This document shows positions 37,452 through 47,204 of a stretch of 64,000 nucleotides of DNA, one piece after another. The DNA is taken from assembly GCF_902833905.1 (NCBI RefSeq), contig NZ_CADFGP010000037.1:20047-84046 (forward strand), in the 5' to 3' direction. The notes under the pieces are model-generated. The model made no database searches and was not told the origin of the DNA. It saw nothing but the letters and a program-made list of their open reading frames with translations. A program made the translations under genes and the position numbers. Position 1 is the first letter of the stretch. Each line of letters starts with the position of its first letter. Origin of the DNA: Paraburkholderia tuberum STM678. Lineage in GTDB: Bacteria; Pseudomonadota; Gammaproteobacteria; Burkholderiales; Burkholderiaceae.

Positions 37452-38108
37452 TTATCTCGCCCTGTGCCGACCGAAACGTCGTTCAAGCGTGCGGGTCATG
37501 CTCATCAGCGGCAAGCTCATCGCGAGATAGCCGAGCGCGACGAGCGTATATACCGTCAGATTCTGAAACGTCGACGACGCGATCAGTTGGCCTTCGCGCG
37601 TCATTTCGGCGACCGTGATGGTCGACGCGAGCGATGAATCCTTCAGCATCATCACGAGCGTGTTGCTGTACGGCGGCAGCGCGACCTTGATCGCCTGCGG
37701 CAGGATCACCCGTATCATCGTCTTCACGCGGCCCATGCCGATCGACTGCGCGGCTTCGTACTGGCCTGGATCGACTGCCTCGATACCCGCCCGGAAAATT
37801 TCCGCGACGTAAGTCGAGTAACCGAAACCAAGCCCAATGATGCTGGCTTGCAGCGCCGACACCTGGATGTGGATTTCCGGCAGCACGAAGTAGATGTAGA
37901 ACAGCAGCACGATCATCGGCAGGCCGCGCACGACGTTGATCATCGTGCTCACACCGCGTACGACGAGGGGATAGCGCGACATCTTCAGCAATGCCCAGGT
38001 CAGGCCGAGCACGGTGCTCAACACCAGACAACCCAGCGTGATGACGATGCTCATCACCGCGCCTTGCAGCAAAATCGGTACAAAGTCGGCTATATCTTGC
38101 CAGTGCAT
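37452..38108 (-). CDS. amino-acid ABC transporter permease
   Basis: A 218-residue permease with the His/Glu/Gln family motif VVRGLPMIVLLFYIYFVLPE and the EAA loop PGQYEAAQSIGMGRVKTMIR. It is the only permease in this operon, so it presumably works as a homodimer, as in cystine- and opine-type systems of similar layout. Confidence 0.93.
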   Translation of the reverse strand: MHWQDIADFVPILLQGAVMSIVITLGCLVLSTVLGLTWALLKMSRYPLVVRGVSTMINVVRGLPMIVLLFYIYFVLPEIHIQVSALQASIIGLGFGYSTYVAEIFRAGIEAVDPGQYEAAQSIGMGRVKTMIRVILPQAIKVALPPYSNTLVMMLKDSSLASTITVAEMTREGQLIASSTFQNLTVYTLVALGYLAMSLPLMSMTRTLERRFGRHRAR

Positions 38109-38222
38109 GTCGTGCCTTCCATTGCTCTTCGTATTCGTTCAGTCCGCCGCGCCGCTGCGCGACGGACCTGGCAGGACAAGTCCCGCGTCGCCGCGGGCAC
38201 GGCTCTTTTCACGCGAAGCCAA

Positions 38223-39026
38223 TCAGCTCACCAAGTGCCACTTTTTGAGGATCGCGTCGAGCGTGCCGTCGGCCTTCATCTTCGTCAGCGCGTCGTTGAT
38301 CTTCGCCATCAGCGCGCTGTTGCCTTTCTTCACCGCGATCGCGATGTCGAACTTTTCCATCGGCACATACGCGTCGTCTACCCGCGTCCCCGCCATCGCG
38401 CCCGCTGCTTCCTGGGCCTTCAGGATCGGATAGTCGTTGAAGCCCGCGACGATGCGGCCAAGCGCGACATCGCGCGTCATGTCGGCGGGGCTGTCGTACA
38501 TCTTCACTTCGGTGAAGATGCCGAGTTTCTTCAACTGATCGCCGTAGTCGGTACCGGTCGGCGCCCCGACCGTCATGCCCTTCAGGTCCTGCACCGAGTG
38601 ATAGACCGCCTTGTTCGTGTCCTTCACGATGATGCCTTCGCCAAACGCCGTCACCGGCTGCGAGAAATCGACCACTTCGGCGCGCTTCGGCGTCGGCGTC
38701 ATGCCGGCAACGATGATGTCGATCTTGCCCGATACCACCGACTGGATCAGCGCCGAGAACGGCACCGCGTCGTACGACACGTTAAAGTTTTCGCGCTTGC
38801 CGATCTCCTTGACGACATCCGGCATCAGGCCTTCTATCTGCTGCGTCTTCACGTTCATGAACGTGGTCGGCGCGCTCGACGGCGGCGAGCCGGCGGTGAG
38901 CGTCGCCGTTTCGGCAGCGTGGGCGGCGCCGAACATCATCGTCATCGCGAGGCCCGCGCCGGCGGCAAAGCGCTGCACAGTGTTGAAGCGGACGGCGGCT
39001 GCAGGCTGGAACATGAAACGCAACAT
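38223..39026 (-). CDS. amino-acid ABC transporter substrate-binding protein
   Basis: A 267-residue family-3 binding protein with a signal peptide (RFAAGAGLAMTMMFGAAHAA, cut near AAE). Binding-fold landmarks are EGLMPDVVKEIGKRENFNVS, VVSGKIDIIVAGMTPTPKR and GAPTGTDYGDQLKKLG. It heads the transporter-oxidase operon, 114 bp before the permease, and follows a PuuB-like oxidase gene on the same strand. Confidence 0.92.
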   Translation of the reverse strand: MLRFMFQPAAAVRFNTVQRFAAGAGLAMTMMFGAAHAAETATLTAGSPPSSAPTTFMNVKTQQIEGLMPDVVKEIGKRENFNVSYDAVPFSALIQSVVSGKIDIIVAGMTPTPKRAEVVDFSQPVTAFGEGIIVKDTNKAVYHSVQDLKGMTVGAPTGTDYGDQLKKLGIFTEVKMYDSPADMTRDVALGRIVAGFNDYPILKAQEAAGAMAGTRVDDAYVPMEKFDIAIAVKKGNSALMAKINDALTKMKADGTLDAILKKWHLVS

Positions 39027-39103
39027 GGGGATTTCCTCTGGGAATAGTGATTTTCAATCTACGCGCTGCCCGACCATCTAACGGTAGCGATCAGTCGATC
39101 CAT

Positions 39104-40381
39104 TCAATGCAGTACATCCTGCAACCTGTAATACGCGCCGACGAGCGGCAGAAACCACGCGCGTCCAAAATGTCCTGGAATCGCGGGCCATTCGAGCGAT
39201 CGCCACGGATTGCGCGAGGCGGCGCCGAACATCACGTCGGCCATCAGACGACCCATGTGCACGGACATCTGCACACCGTGGCCGCTGTAGCCCATTGAAT
39301 AGAACAGTCCTTCATGCTGGCCTGCGCGCGGCAGCCGGTCGGCCGTCATGTCGACGAGGCCGCCCCAGCAATAATCGATGCGCACGTCGGCCAGTTGCGG
39401 GAAATAGCACGCGAGCCCATCGCGCAGAATCCGCCCGCTTTTCTCGTCCGAACGCGGATTCGACATCGCGAAGCGCGCGCGGCCGCCGAACAGCAGACGC
39501 TCGTCCGGCGTGGCACGAAAATAGTTGCCGATGTTCAGCGTCGTCACATACGAGCGGCGCGTCGGCAACACCGCATCGAGGCGCGCCTTGCCCAGCGGCT
39601 CGGTTGCGACGATGAAGCTGCCGACGGGCGCGATGCGGCGCCGGAACCATTGCAGCGGACCGACCTGCGACGCACCGGTGGCAATCAGCACGCGCTCGGC
39701 GCGTACCGTCCCGAGCGGACACTGCACGTCGAACGCGTTGCCGCCGAGCGGCTTGAGGTTCGTCACCGGCGTGTTCTCGTAGATCTGCGCCCCACGCCGT
39801 GCGGCTGCCGTGCCGAGACCCACGCCGAATTTGCCCATGTGCATCTGCATGCCGTTGTGTTGCACGAGGCCGCCGAAAAAGCTGTCCGACCCGATCTCGT
39901 TGCGAATCTGCTCGGGCGGCACGAGTTCGACATCGGAATCGACTTCGCGCCGCAACACCTCGTACGACTTCGCGAGCGACGCGAAATGCTGCGGTTTCGC
40001 GGCGAGTTTGATCTTCCCGGAGTGGCGCAGATCGCAATCGATCTGCTCCTCCCCGATGATCGTTTTCACCGTTTCGACGGCGCCGGCATACGCACGGTAG
40101 AACTCCGACGCGCGTTCGCTGCCGATGCGCGCGGACAACGCCGCGTAGTCCTGCGCGACGCCCGTATTGCAGTGGCCGCCGTTACGGCCCGATGCCTGCG
40201 CCGCGAGTCGGCCCGCCTCGAACACGATCACCGACATGCCACGTTTGGCCAGCTCCAACGCAGCCGACAGCCCGGTGAAGCCGCCGCCGACCACCGCAAC
40301 GTCGACCCGCTGCGGTAGCGGACCCTGGGCGCCGCCGGTAAAGCGTGGCGCAGTGTCGAGCCAGTAGGAGTCGAGCTTCAT
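39104..40381 (-). CDS. FAD-dependent oxidoreductase (PuuB/gamma-glutamylputrescine oxidase-like)
   Basis: A 425-residue DAO-family flavoenzyme with DVAVVGGGFTGLSAALELAK near residue 27, the RLAAQASGRNGGHCNTGVAQ segment typical of PuuB-like oxidases, GNYFRATPDERLLFGGRARF and the C-terminal YSMGYSGHGVQMSVHMG. It would oxidise a primary or secondary amine to an aldehyde. An aldehyde dehydrogenase gene and a PuuR-like regulator gene lie a few kilobases upstream, which supports a polyamine-type route. Confidence 0.9.
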   Translation of the reverse strand: MKLDSYWLDTAPRFTGGAQGPLPQRVDVAVVGGGFTGLSAALELAKRGMSVIVFEAGRLAAQASGRNGGHCNTGVAQDYAALSARIGSERASEFYRAYAGAVETVKTIIGEEQIDCDLRHSGKIKLAAKPQHFASLAKSYEVLRREVDSDVELVPPEQIRNEIGSDSFFGGLVQHNGMQMHMGKFGVGLGTAAARRGAQIYENTPVTNLKPLGGNAFDVQCPLGTVRAERVLIATGASQVGPLQWFRRRIAPVGSFIVATEPLGKARLDAVLPTRRSYVTTLNIGNYFRATPDERLLFGGRARFAMSNPRSDEKSGRILRDGLACYFPQLADVRIDYCWGGLVDMTADRLPRAGQHEGLFYSMGYSGHGVQMSVHMGRLMADVMFGAASRNPWRSLEWPAIPGHFGRAWFLPLVGAYYRLQDVLH

Positions 40382-40406
40382 CGTGATGCGTTCCTGTCGG
40401 TTGGTT

Positions 40407-40425
40407 GCGCCGCTTTCAGCGGCGC
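40407..40425. other. intercistronic hairpin
   Basis: GCGCCGCT-TTC-AGCGGCGC, a perfect 8-bp inverted repeat in the 81-bp gap between the dehalogenase gene and the PuuB-like gene. It lacks a T-tract on the transcribed strand, so it may stabilise or attenuate the upstream message rather than end it. Confidence 0.5.
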
Positions 40426-40462
40426 GCGGGAAGCGATGTCGTGAGAAGGCCGGACGTGCGAA

Positions 40463-41131
40463 TCAGAGGCCGAGCAGCGATGCCAGTTGCGGGATGCCCG
40501 ACACTTCGTTGACGCCGTAATACGGGTTCAGCGGCTCGTGACCGCGGTTGACGAACGCCTTGTGTTTGATGCCCATGTCGTACGCGGTCATCAGGTCATA
40601 GCGGAAGCTCGACGACACATGCAGCACGTCTTCCGGATTGCAGTCCAGTTGCGAGAACATGTACTCGAAGGCTTTCTGCAGCGGCTTGTACGCCTGTGCC
40701 TGCTGGGCGGTGTAGACCTTGTGGAACGGCGCGCCGAGCTTGTCGACGTTGCTGTGGATCTGGTCGTTCGACGCATTCGACAGGATCACGAGCTTGTACT
40801 TCGAGGCCAGTCGCGACAGCCCTTCCGGCACGTCCGCGTGCGGGCCCCAGCTCGGCACAGCCTCGTAGATCTTCAGCGCGGTCGCTTCGTCGAACGGCAC
40901 GCCGGTGCGTTCGCAGGTGCGGCGCACCGAGTTCACGACCACGTCGCGATAGGGCTTCCATGCGCCCAGCACTTCGTCGAGGCGGTAGCCACGGAAGAAC
41001 TCGACAAACTCATCCATCTTCGCCTTGTCCAGCTTGTCGCCGTAAAGCTCGCGCGCGGTCTGGCCCATCTGGAAGTTGGTCAGCGTGCCATAGCAGTCGA
41101 AAGTGATGTACTTCGGCTCGAAATCGATCAT
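40463..41131 (-). CDS. haloacid dehalogenase type II (HAD superfamily)
   Basis: A 222-residue HAD hydrolase. The nucleophile is in FEPKYITFDCYGTLTNFQ, motif II is LVILSNASND, the lysine lies in QAYKPLQKAFEYM and the fourth motif is VLHVSSSFRYDLMTAYDMG. This is the type II haloacid dehalogenase pattern (DxYGT, SN, KP, S-x-DhxxA). ATG 41131 has GGA eight bases upstream; ATG 41140 is three codons further out. In this context it may dephosphorylate or dehalogenate an amine-derived acid. Confidence 0.88.
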   Translation of the reverse strand: MIDFEPKYITFDCYGTLTNFQMGQTARELYGDKLDKAKMDEFVEFFRGYRLDEVLGAWKPYRDVVVNSVRRTCERTGVPFDEATALKIYEAVPSWGPHADVPEGLSRLASKYKLVILSNASNDQIHSNVDKLGAPFHKVYTAQQAQAYKPLQKAFEYMFSQLDCNPEDVLHVSSSFRYDLMTAYDMGIKHKAFVNRGHEPLNPYYGVNEVSGIPQLASLLGL

Positions 41132-41237
41132 GGTCAACATCCTGTCGTCGTGGCGAACCTGGTTGCAGGCTCGGGGTTCAGTTTCGGGTTGAATCAGTGC
41201 GGTTGATGCTTGCGTATATCAGGTGTAAAGCCGTGTT

Positions 41238-42731
41238 TCACAGCGTTTCGAAATCGATCAGCACACTCTTGTGCCGCATGCTCGCCACCATCGCTTCGCG
41301 GCCGAGATCCTTGCCGATACCGGACTGGCCGAAGCCGCCCGTCGGAATGATCATGTCGCCGCTGCGGCCGTAACGGTTGATCCAGATGGTGCCCGCGGCG
41401 ATGCGGCGCATCGCCCGCAGCGCCTGACCGATGTCGCTGCTATGGACCCCCGCCGCGAGACCGTAGATCGGATGCGCGGCGAGCGCGATGCCCTCTTCCT
41501 CGTCGGCGAATGTCTGTACCGTCAGCACCGGGCCGAATAGTTCCTCGCGCACGGCGGGCGTCTCTGAAGTCACATTGGCGAGCAGCGTCGGGCGATGGAA
41601 ATAGCCTGCGTCGGTGCCTTCGAAAAAGCCGCCGCCAAAGATCACTTCCGCGCCGCTCTCACGGCTCTGCCCGATCAGCGCTTCGATGCGTCGCGCCTGG
41701 GCGCCACTGATGATCGGCGAATAAGCGGTGCGGCTGTCCCACAGCGGGCCGGGCTCGATCGGCTGCAGTTGCCGTTGAATGGCGGCGATCAGCGGCTCGG
41801 CAATGCGCTCGTGCACGATCAGCCGCGTGCCGGCCACGCAGGCCTGGCCGCCGTTGGCCGTAAAGCCGCGGGCGACACAGCGCGCCGTATGCTCGAGGTC
41901 CCTCACATGTTCGAACACCAGTTGCGGGCTCTTGCCGCCGAGTTCCAGCGTGACGGGCTTGGTGCCGTGCATCGCGGCGTCGCTCATGATCGCGGCGCCC
42001 GTGCGGGTCGAACCGGTGAAGCTCATCTTCGAGATGCCTGGGTGACGCGTCAGCGCGGCGCCCGCCGTCGCTCCACGGCCATTCACCACGTTGAAGATGC
42101 CCGGAGGAATGCCGGCTTCGATGGCGAGTTCCGCGAGACGCAGCGTCGAGAACGGCGTCATTTCCGACGGTTTCATCACGACCGCGTTGCCCGCCGCGAG
42201 CGCGGGACCGCACTTCCATGAACACATCGACAGCGGAAAATTCCACGGTGTAATCGCACCGATCACACCGTACGGCTCCGATGCAACAAAACCGAGACTG
42301 TCGCGGCGCGTGGCCGCGATATCGCCACCGAGCTTGTCGGCCAGCTCCGCGAAGAAGCGGATCGCCTCCGCGGTGAACGGCACATCTGATGTATAGCTTT
42401 CCGTCACCGGACGCGTCGAGCTGACCGTTTCGAGTTGGGCGAGGCTCACCGCATCGCGATCGATCAGATCGGCCCAGCGGCTCAGCACCTTCGCGCGCTC
42501 GCGCGGAGAGCGGGTGCCCCAGCCGCTCGTCTTCCATGCCGCTAGCGCATTGCTGACCGCGTGATCGACGGTGGCATCCGACGCGTCCGGCACATGGCCA
42601 AGCAGCGCGCCGTCCGACGGCCGGTGAACGGCGATCTGCGCTTCGCCCGCCGAATAGTACGCACCGCCAATGAAATGCCCCTGCGGCAACGGCACGGCTG
42701 AAGGATCGAAATCGAGTGACGGAGTGGACAT
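41238..42731 (-). CDS. NAD-dependent aldehyde dehydrogenase
   Basis: A 497-residue aldehyde dehydrogenase. It has GVIGAITPWNFPLSMCSWKC, the FTGSTRTG cofactor loop, the general-base glutamate in LELGGKSPQL and the catalytic cysteine in NGGQACVAGTRL. The C-terminal GRSGDMIIPTGGFGQSGIGK is typical of betaine- or gamma-aminobutyraldehyde-type enzymes. The start at 42731 gives a normal N-terminus; the extra upstream part of the frame contains the promoter. A TGAAC palindrome lies about 120 bp upstream. Confidence 0.92.
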   Translation of the reverse strand: MSTPSLDFDPSAVPLPQGHFIGGAYYSAGEAQIAVHRPSDGALLGHVPDASDATVDHAVSNALAAWKTSGWGTRSPRERAKVLSRWADLIDRDAVSLAQLETVSSTRPVTESYTSDVPFTAEAIRFFAELADKLGGDIAATRRDSLGFVASEPYGVIGAITPWNFPLSMCSWKCGPALAAGNAVVMKPSEMTPFSTLRLAELAIEAGIPPGIFNVVNGRGATAGAALTRHPGISKMSFTGSTRTGAAIMSDAAMHGTKPVTLELGGKSPQLVFEHVRDLEHTARCVARGFTANGGQACVAGTRLIVHERIAEPLIAAIQRQLQPIEPGPLWDSRTAYSPIISGAQARRIEALIGQSRESGAEVIFGGGFFEGTDAGYFHRPTLLANVTSETPAVREELFGPVLTVQTFADEEEGIALAAHPIYGLAAGVHSSDIGQALRAMRRIAAGTIWINRYGRSGDMIIPTGGFGQSGIGKDLGREAMVASMRHKSVLIDFETL

Positions 42732-43190
42732 GTCCGGCCTGATCAGTAGGTTCAAGTGTGTGGTGCCGCGTGCGCATACGCACTGATGACTGCGGCACCA
42801 CTCGGCACTGCTGTTCGCCATCGCGACCGCCGAATGAACGAACATCGGATGAAGTTCATTTTAATGAACACGAAATGAAATACTAGTGGTCAAAAATAAA
42901 CTGTGTGAAAAGTTCGTTGTGCGCTGCAATACATTGCCTGCCTCGGAGAGCCCACCGCCGCACTGGTGGGCACGGGCCGCAAGCCCGCACGGCTGGGGCG
43001 CGCACGAGCGAGGCGACGCGACACGCCCGTTCCGTCGTGCAACGCAAAACCGAAAAGTGAATGAGAGAAAGGCGTTGACGTCAGCCGCCGTCCGTGCGAA
43101 CCGGACGCGCCGCGTCAGAGCGAGCGAGGAAAAGAGAGGGAAGACAGCGCCGCTTGCCACACGACATGCGGCTCCGGTACAACAAACAGA
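42732..43190. other. long non-coding gap upstream of the aldehyde dehydrogenase
   Basis: No gene recognised. It carries the aldehyde dehydrogenase promoter with its operator palindrome (42854-42869) and, further right, a GCCCACC/GGTGGGC hairpin (42950-42971) that could end transcription of the XRE-cupin gene. Confidence 0.5.
42854..42869. promoter_or_regulatory. operator palindrome upstream of aldehyde dehydrogenase
   Basis: GTTCATTTTAATGAAC is a perfect 16-bp inverted repeat about 120 bp upstream of the aldehyde dehydrogenase start. The same AATGAAC half-site occurs in the promoter of the neighbouring XRE-cupin gene. PuuR of E. coli binds sites containing AATGAAC (from memory), which supports the assignment. 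Confidence 0.6.
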
Positions 43191-43805
43191 TCAAAGATGA
43201 ATGACGGGCGGCTGCGTGTTCATGATCCACAGCAAACGAGCAGTCTTCCTGCTTTCGTTACGCACGCTATGCGGCACCGTGCTCTTGAACTGGAAGCTGT
43301 CTCCCGCGCGCAGTTCGGAGCGCCGGTCGCCGACATTCAGCACGACCGTGCCTTCCAGCACCAGGCCCGCCTTCTCGCCGATGCCCACCAGCACCTCTTC
43401 GGAACCGGAGCCGGCCGGCAGCATGATGATCATCATCTGCAAATCGTGATCGCCATGCGGCGACAGCAATTCTTTCTGCATGCCGTTCTTGCCGACTTCG
43501 AACAGCGGCCGCTCGGCCGCCTTGCGCACGAAATCGCCGGTGATCGGGTCCGAGACCGCGTCGTCTTCTTCGAGCAGCGCGGTCAGCGGAACCTCCAACG
43601 CCAGGCGCAGGCGCTCGAGAATACGCACCGACGGATTGGCCTTGTTGCGCTCGACCTGACTGACGGTGCCGACCGACACGCCCGCGCGCATCGCCAGTTC
43701 GTTGATCGACAGACCCTGCGCGACGCGCAGCGCGCGCAGACGAGCGCCGACGTCGCCGGGACCGGGGTCGGCCGTGCGCTTCTTGCTGAGCTCGGTTCGC
43801 TGCAT
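43191..43805 (-). CDS. XRE family regulator with cupin domain (PuuR-like)
   Basis: A 204-residue regulator: an N-terminal helix-turn-helix (ALRVAQGLSINELAMRAGVS, VGTVSQVERNKANPSV) and a C-terminal cupin sensor (LVGIGEKAGLVLEGTVVLNV, SFQFKSTVPHSVRNESR). ATG 43805 follows GGGAGA. This is the PuuR layout used to control putrescine and gamma-aminobutyrate genes. It lies beside the aldehyde dehydrogenase, and both promoters contain inverted TGAAC half-sites, so it probably represses both and itself. Confidence 0.9.
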   Translation of the reverse strand: MQRTELSKKRTADPGPGDVGARLRALRVAQGLSINELAMRAGVSVGTVSQVERNKANPSVRILERLRLALEVPLTALLEEDDAVSDPITGDFVRKAAERPLFEVGKNGMQKELLSPHGDHDLQMMIIMLPAGSGSEEVLVGIGEKAGLVLEGTVVLNVGDRRSELRAGDSFQFKSTVPHSVRNESRKTARLLWIMNTQPPVIHL

Positions 43806-44123
43806 GTGTCTCCCGTTGATGACGCTGCGGCCGGCTGCCCATGTGCCGCCGGTGCGGTTGTTGTGCTGGGCGCGCACGGTCGCATCCGATGAGGCGCCAG
43901 CCGCTTCGTTACAATGAACGCCCGTTCAATTTTTCAGCATTATATTGAATATAGCACCCGCGCGGTGAACGCCAAAAATACCTGTGCAATTGCGTTGCGC
44001 GTCGCTGCCGCCGTGAAGCAGACCCGAGCACACACCGGCCCGAATAACAAAAAGATCGTCCTATGAAGCAGGCACCGGGAATGCCACAGTCTAGGCTGAT
44101 CATGCCGCCAGCAGGAGTTTGCA
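43806..44123. promoter_or_regulatory. divergent promoter region of XRE-cupin and GNAT genes
   Basis: Contains AATGAACGCCCGTTCAATT (43913-43931), a TGAACG-CC-CGTTCA inverted repeat about 110 bp upstream of the XRE start, followed by an AT-rich patch (TTTTTCAGCATTATATTGAA). It could serve both the regulator and the plus-strand run that begins with the GNAT gene. Confidence 0.6.
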
Positions 44124-45008
44124 GTGTCCGAATCAACCGTGAAGAAATCACTGACCTATCGCCGCTTCACTGCCGATGACATCGCCGCCGCGCACGGCCT
44201 CTCGGTTGCGGTGCGCTGGCCGCACCGCGCCGATGACTGGCGCTTCATGTACGACGCCGGCACCGGCTTCGTCGCCGAAGACAATGACGCCGTGATCGGC
44301 ACCGCGCTCTGCTGGAAATTCGGCGCGGACCGCGGCACGCTCGGCCTCGTGATCGTCTCGCCGGACGAACAGGGCCGCGGCATTGGCCGCAAGCTGATGG
44401 AACTGGTGCTCGAAGAACTGGGCAACCGCGTGACCTTCCTGCACGCAACGGTCGCGGGCAAGCCGCTTTACGAAAAGCTCGGCTTCGTCAGCTGCGGCGG
44501 ACTCACCCAGCATCAGGGCGCGCTCGGCAGCGTGGCCGCTGTCGCGCCGCCGGCCGGCGAACAGTTGCGTGCCGCGAGGCCGGACGACACGCCGAAGCTC
44601 ATCGAACTCGCGTCGCGCGCGAGCGGCTTCGACCGCAGCGCGACGATACCGGCGCTGCTCGAGTTCGCGCAAGCCGTGGTTCTCGAACGTGACGGCGAAG
44701 TGGTCGGTTTATCGCTGTTCCGTCCGTTCGGACGCGGCTACTCGGTTGGACCGGTGGTCGCGCAGCATGGGTCCGACGATCTGCGTGCCCGCGCACTGAT
44801 TTCGTACTGGCTCGCGCAGCACGCCGGCGACTTCGTGCGGATCGACGTGCCGGACGACGCCGGCATCAACGATTGGTTGACCCATGTCGGCATGCCGCGC
44901 GTCGACTCGGTCGAAAAGATGGTGCGCAACGCGCCCGCCGACTTGCGCGAGGTGGCCCCCGACCCGGGTTGGCGCGCGTTCGGCATCATCAATCAGGCGA
45001 TGGCGTAA
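44124..45008 (+). CDS. GNAT family N-acetyltransferase (two-domain), paralogue
   Basis: A 294-residue protein collinear with the GNAT encoded at 30175-31065 (shared YRR-TADDI, WPHR-DWRF, LCWKFGAD, RASGFDRS/RASGLDRS motifs). The acetyl-CoA loop is IVSPDEQGRGIGRKLMELVL. GTG 44124 follows GGAG. It starts the plus-strand run and precedes the hydroxyacid dehydrogenase by 6 bp. Physiological substrate unknown. Confidence 0.88.
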   Translation: MSESTVKKSLTYRRFTADDIAAAHGLSVAVRWPHRADDWRFMYDAGTGFVAEDNDAVIGTALCWKFGADRGTLGLVIVSPDEQGRGIGRKLMELVLEELGNRVTFLHATVAGKPLYEKLGFVSCGGLTQHQGALGSVAAVAPPAGEQLRAARPDDTPKLIELASRASGFDRSATIPALLEFAQAVVLERDGEVVGLSLFRPFGRGYSVGPVVAQHGSDDLRARALISYWLAQHAGDFVRIDVPDDAGINDWLTHVGMPRVDSVEKMVRNAPADLREVAPDPGWRAFGIINQAMA

Positions 45009-45014
45009 GCGCCG

Positions 45015-45938
45015 ATGACCGTCCTCTACAAGGCCGATCCGGTGCGTGGAGCGCTATGGGCCGAGCGCTTCGCGCAGCTGGCGCCCAACGTGCCGTTCCG
45101 GGTGTGGCCGGACATCGGCGATCCCACGGCCGTGCGCTATCTGGTCGCGTGGCAACCGGGAGACCTCGCGCTCACGCTGCCGAATCTCGAAGTGGTGTTT
45201 TCGGTCGGCGCGGGAGTCGATCAACTGGATCTGTCGCAGATTCCGGCGCATCTGCCGGTGGTGCGGATGCTCGAGCCGGGCATCGTCGAAGGCATGGTCG
45301 AATATGTCACCGAGGCGGTGCTGGCGATTCACCGCGATCTGTTCGATTACGGGTTGCAGCAGCGGGCGCGCGTCTGGCAGCCGATGCCGTTGCGCGCCGC
45401 CGCGTCGCGTCGAATCGGCGTGCTCGGCCTCGGCATGCTTGGCCGCTCGGTACTGGAGCGTTTGCGGCTGTTCGGCTTCGCCTGCGCGGGCTGGAGCCGC
45501 TCGAAGCACGAGCTCGAAGGGATCGACTGCTATGCGGGCGAGGCCGGGCTCGATGAGTTGCTTGCCCGTGCCGACATCCTGATCTGTTTGCTGCCGCTCA
45601 CGGACGCCACGCGCGGCCTGCTCAGCCGGCGGGTATTCGACATGCTGCCGCGAGGCGCGTCGCTGGTTCACGTCGGCCGCGGACCGCAACTCGTCGGCGC
45701 CGATCTGCTCGACGCGCTGCAACGCGGGCAGATTCACAGCGCGGTGCTCGATGTCACCGACCCGGAGCCGTTGCCCGCCGACCATCCGCTGTGGGCGCAA
45801 CCGCGCGTGCGCATCACGCCGCATATCGCGAGCGCGACGCGGCCCGAACCGGCCGTCGATGCGGTACTGGAAAACCTGCGCCGCTATCGCAGCGGCGAGC
45901 GGATGAACGGCTTGATCGACCGGACGCGCGGCTACTGA
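45015..45938 (+). CDS. 2-hydroxyacid dehydrogenase (GhrA-like glyoxylate/hydroxypyruvate reductase)
   Basis: A 307-residue NAD(P)-dependent dehydrogenase. The cofactor site is RIGVLGLGMLGRSVLERLRL, and the catalytic residues are in VHVGRGPQLV (Arg), DVTDPEPLP (Glu) and PRVRITPHIAS (His). The short N-terminal domain fits GhrA rather than SerA. It is preceded by the GNAT gene and followed by a tartrate/malate dehydrogenase gene, suggesting a shared pathway of small hydroxy- or keto-acids. Confidence 0.9.
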   Translation: MTVLYKADPVRGALWAERFAQLAPNVPFRVWPDIGDPTAVRYLVAWQPGDLALTLPNLEVVFSVGAGVDQLDLSQIPAHLPVVRMLEPGIVEGMVEYVTEAVLAIHRDLFDYGLQQRARVWQPMPLRAAASRRIGVLGLGMLGRSVLERLRLFGFACAGWSRSKHELEGIDCYAGEAGLDELLARADILICLLPLTDATRGLLSRRVFDMLPRGASLVHVGRGPQLVGADLLDALQRGQIHSAVLDVTDPEPLPADHPLWAQPRVRITPHIASATRPEPAVDAVLENLRRYRSGERMNGLIDRTRGY

Positions 45939-46032
45939 TACCCATGCGCGGCCCGCCCCCCGAACGCAACCCCATTTCGCCATCCGCGCGGCGTCAGCAG
46001 ACGGCGCGCGATCACGGCAAGGAGAGAGACGT

Positions 46033-47121
<1,089 letters not shown>

Positions 47122-47204
47122 TCACTCACAGAGCAGGCAGCACTGACTGCCCGGCGCGCGTCGGGCGCTCTGCCGTCGCATGCCAACCGGCACGGAGACC
47201 TCAT

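Noticed and set aside
37848..39047. 399-codon plus-strand frame across the amino-acid transporter genes
   Set aside because: Antisense shadow rich in His and Arg; both minus-strand genes under it are clear.
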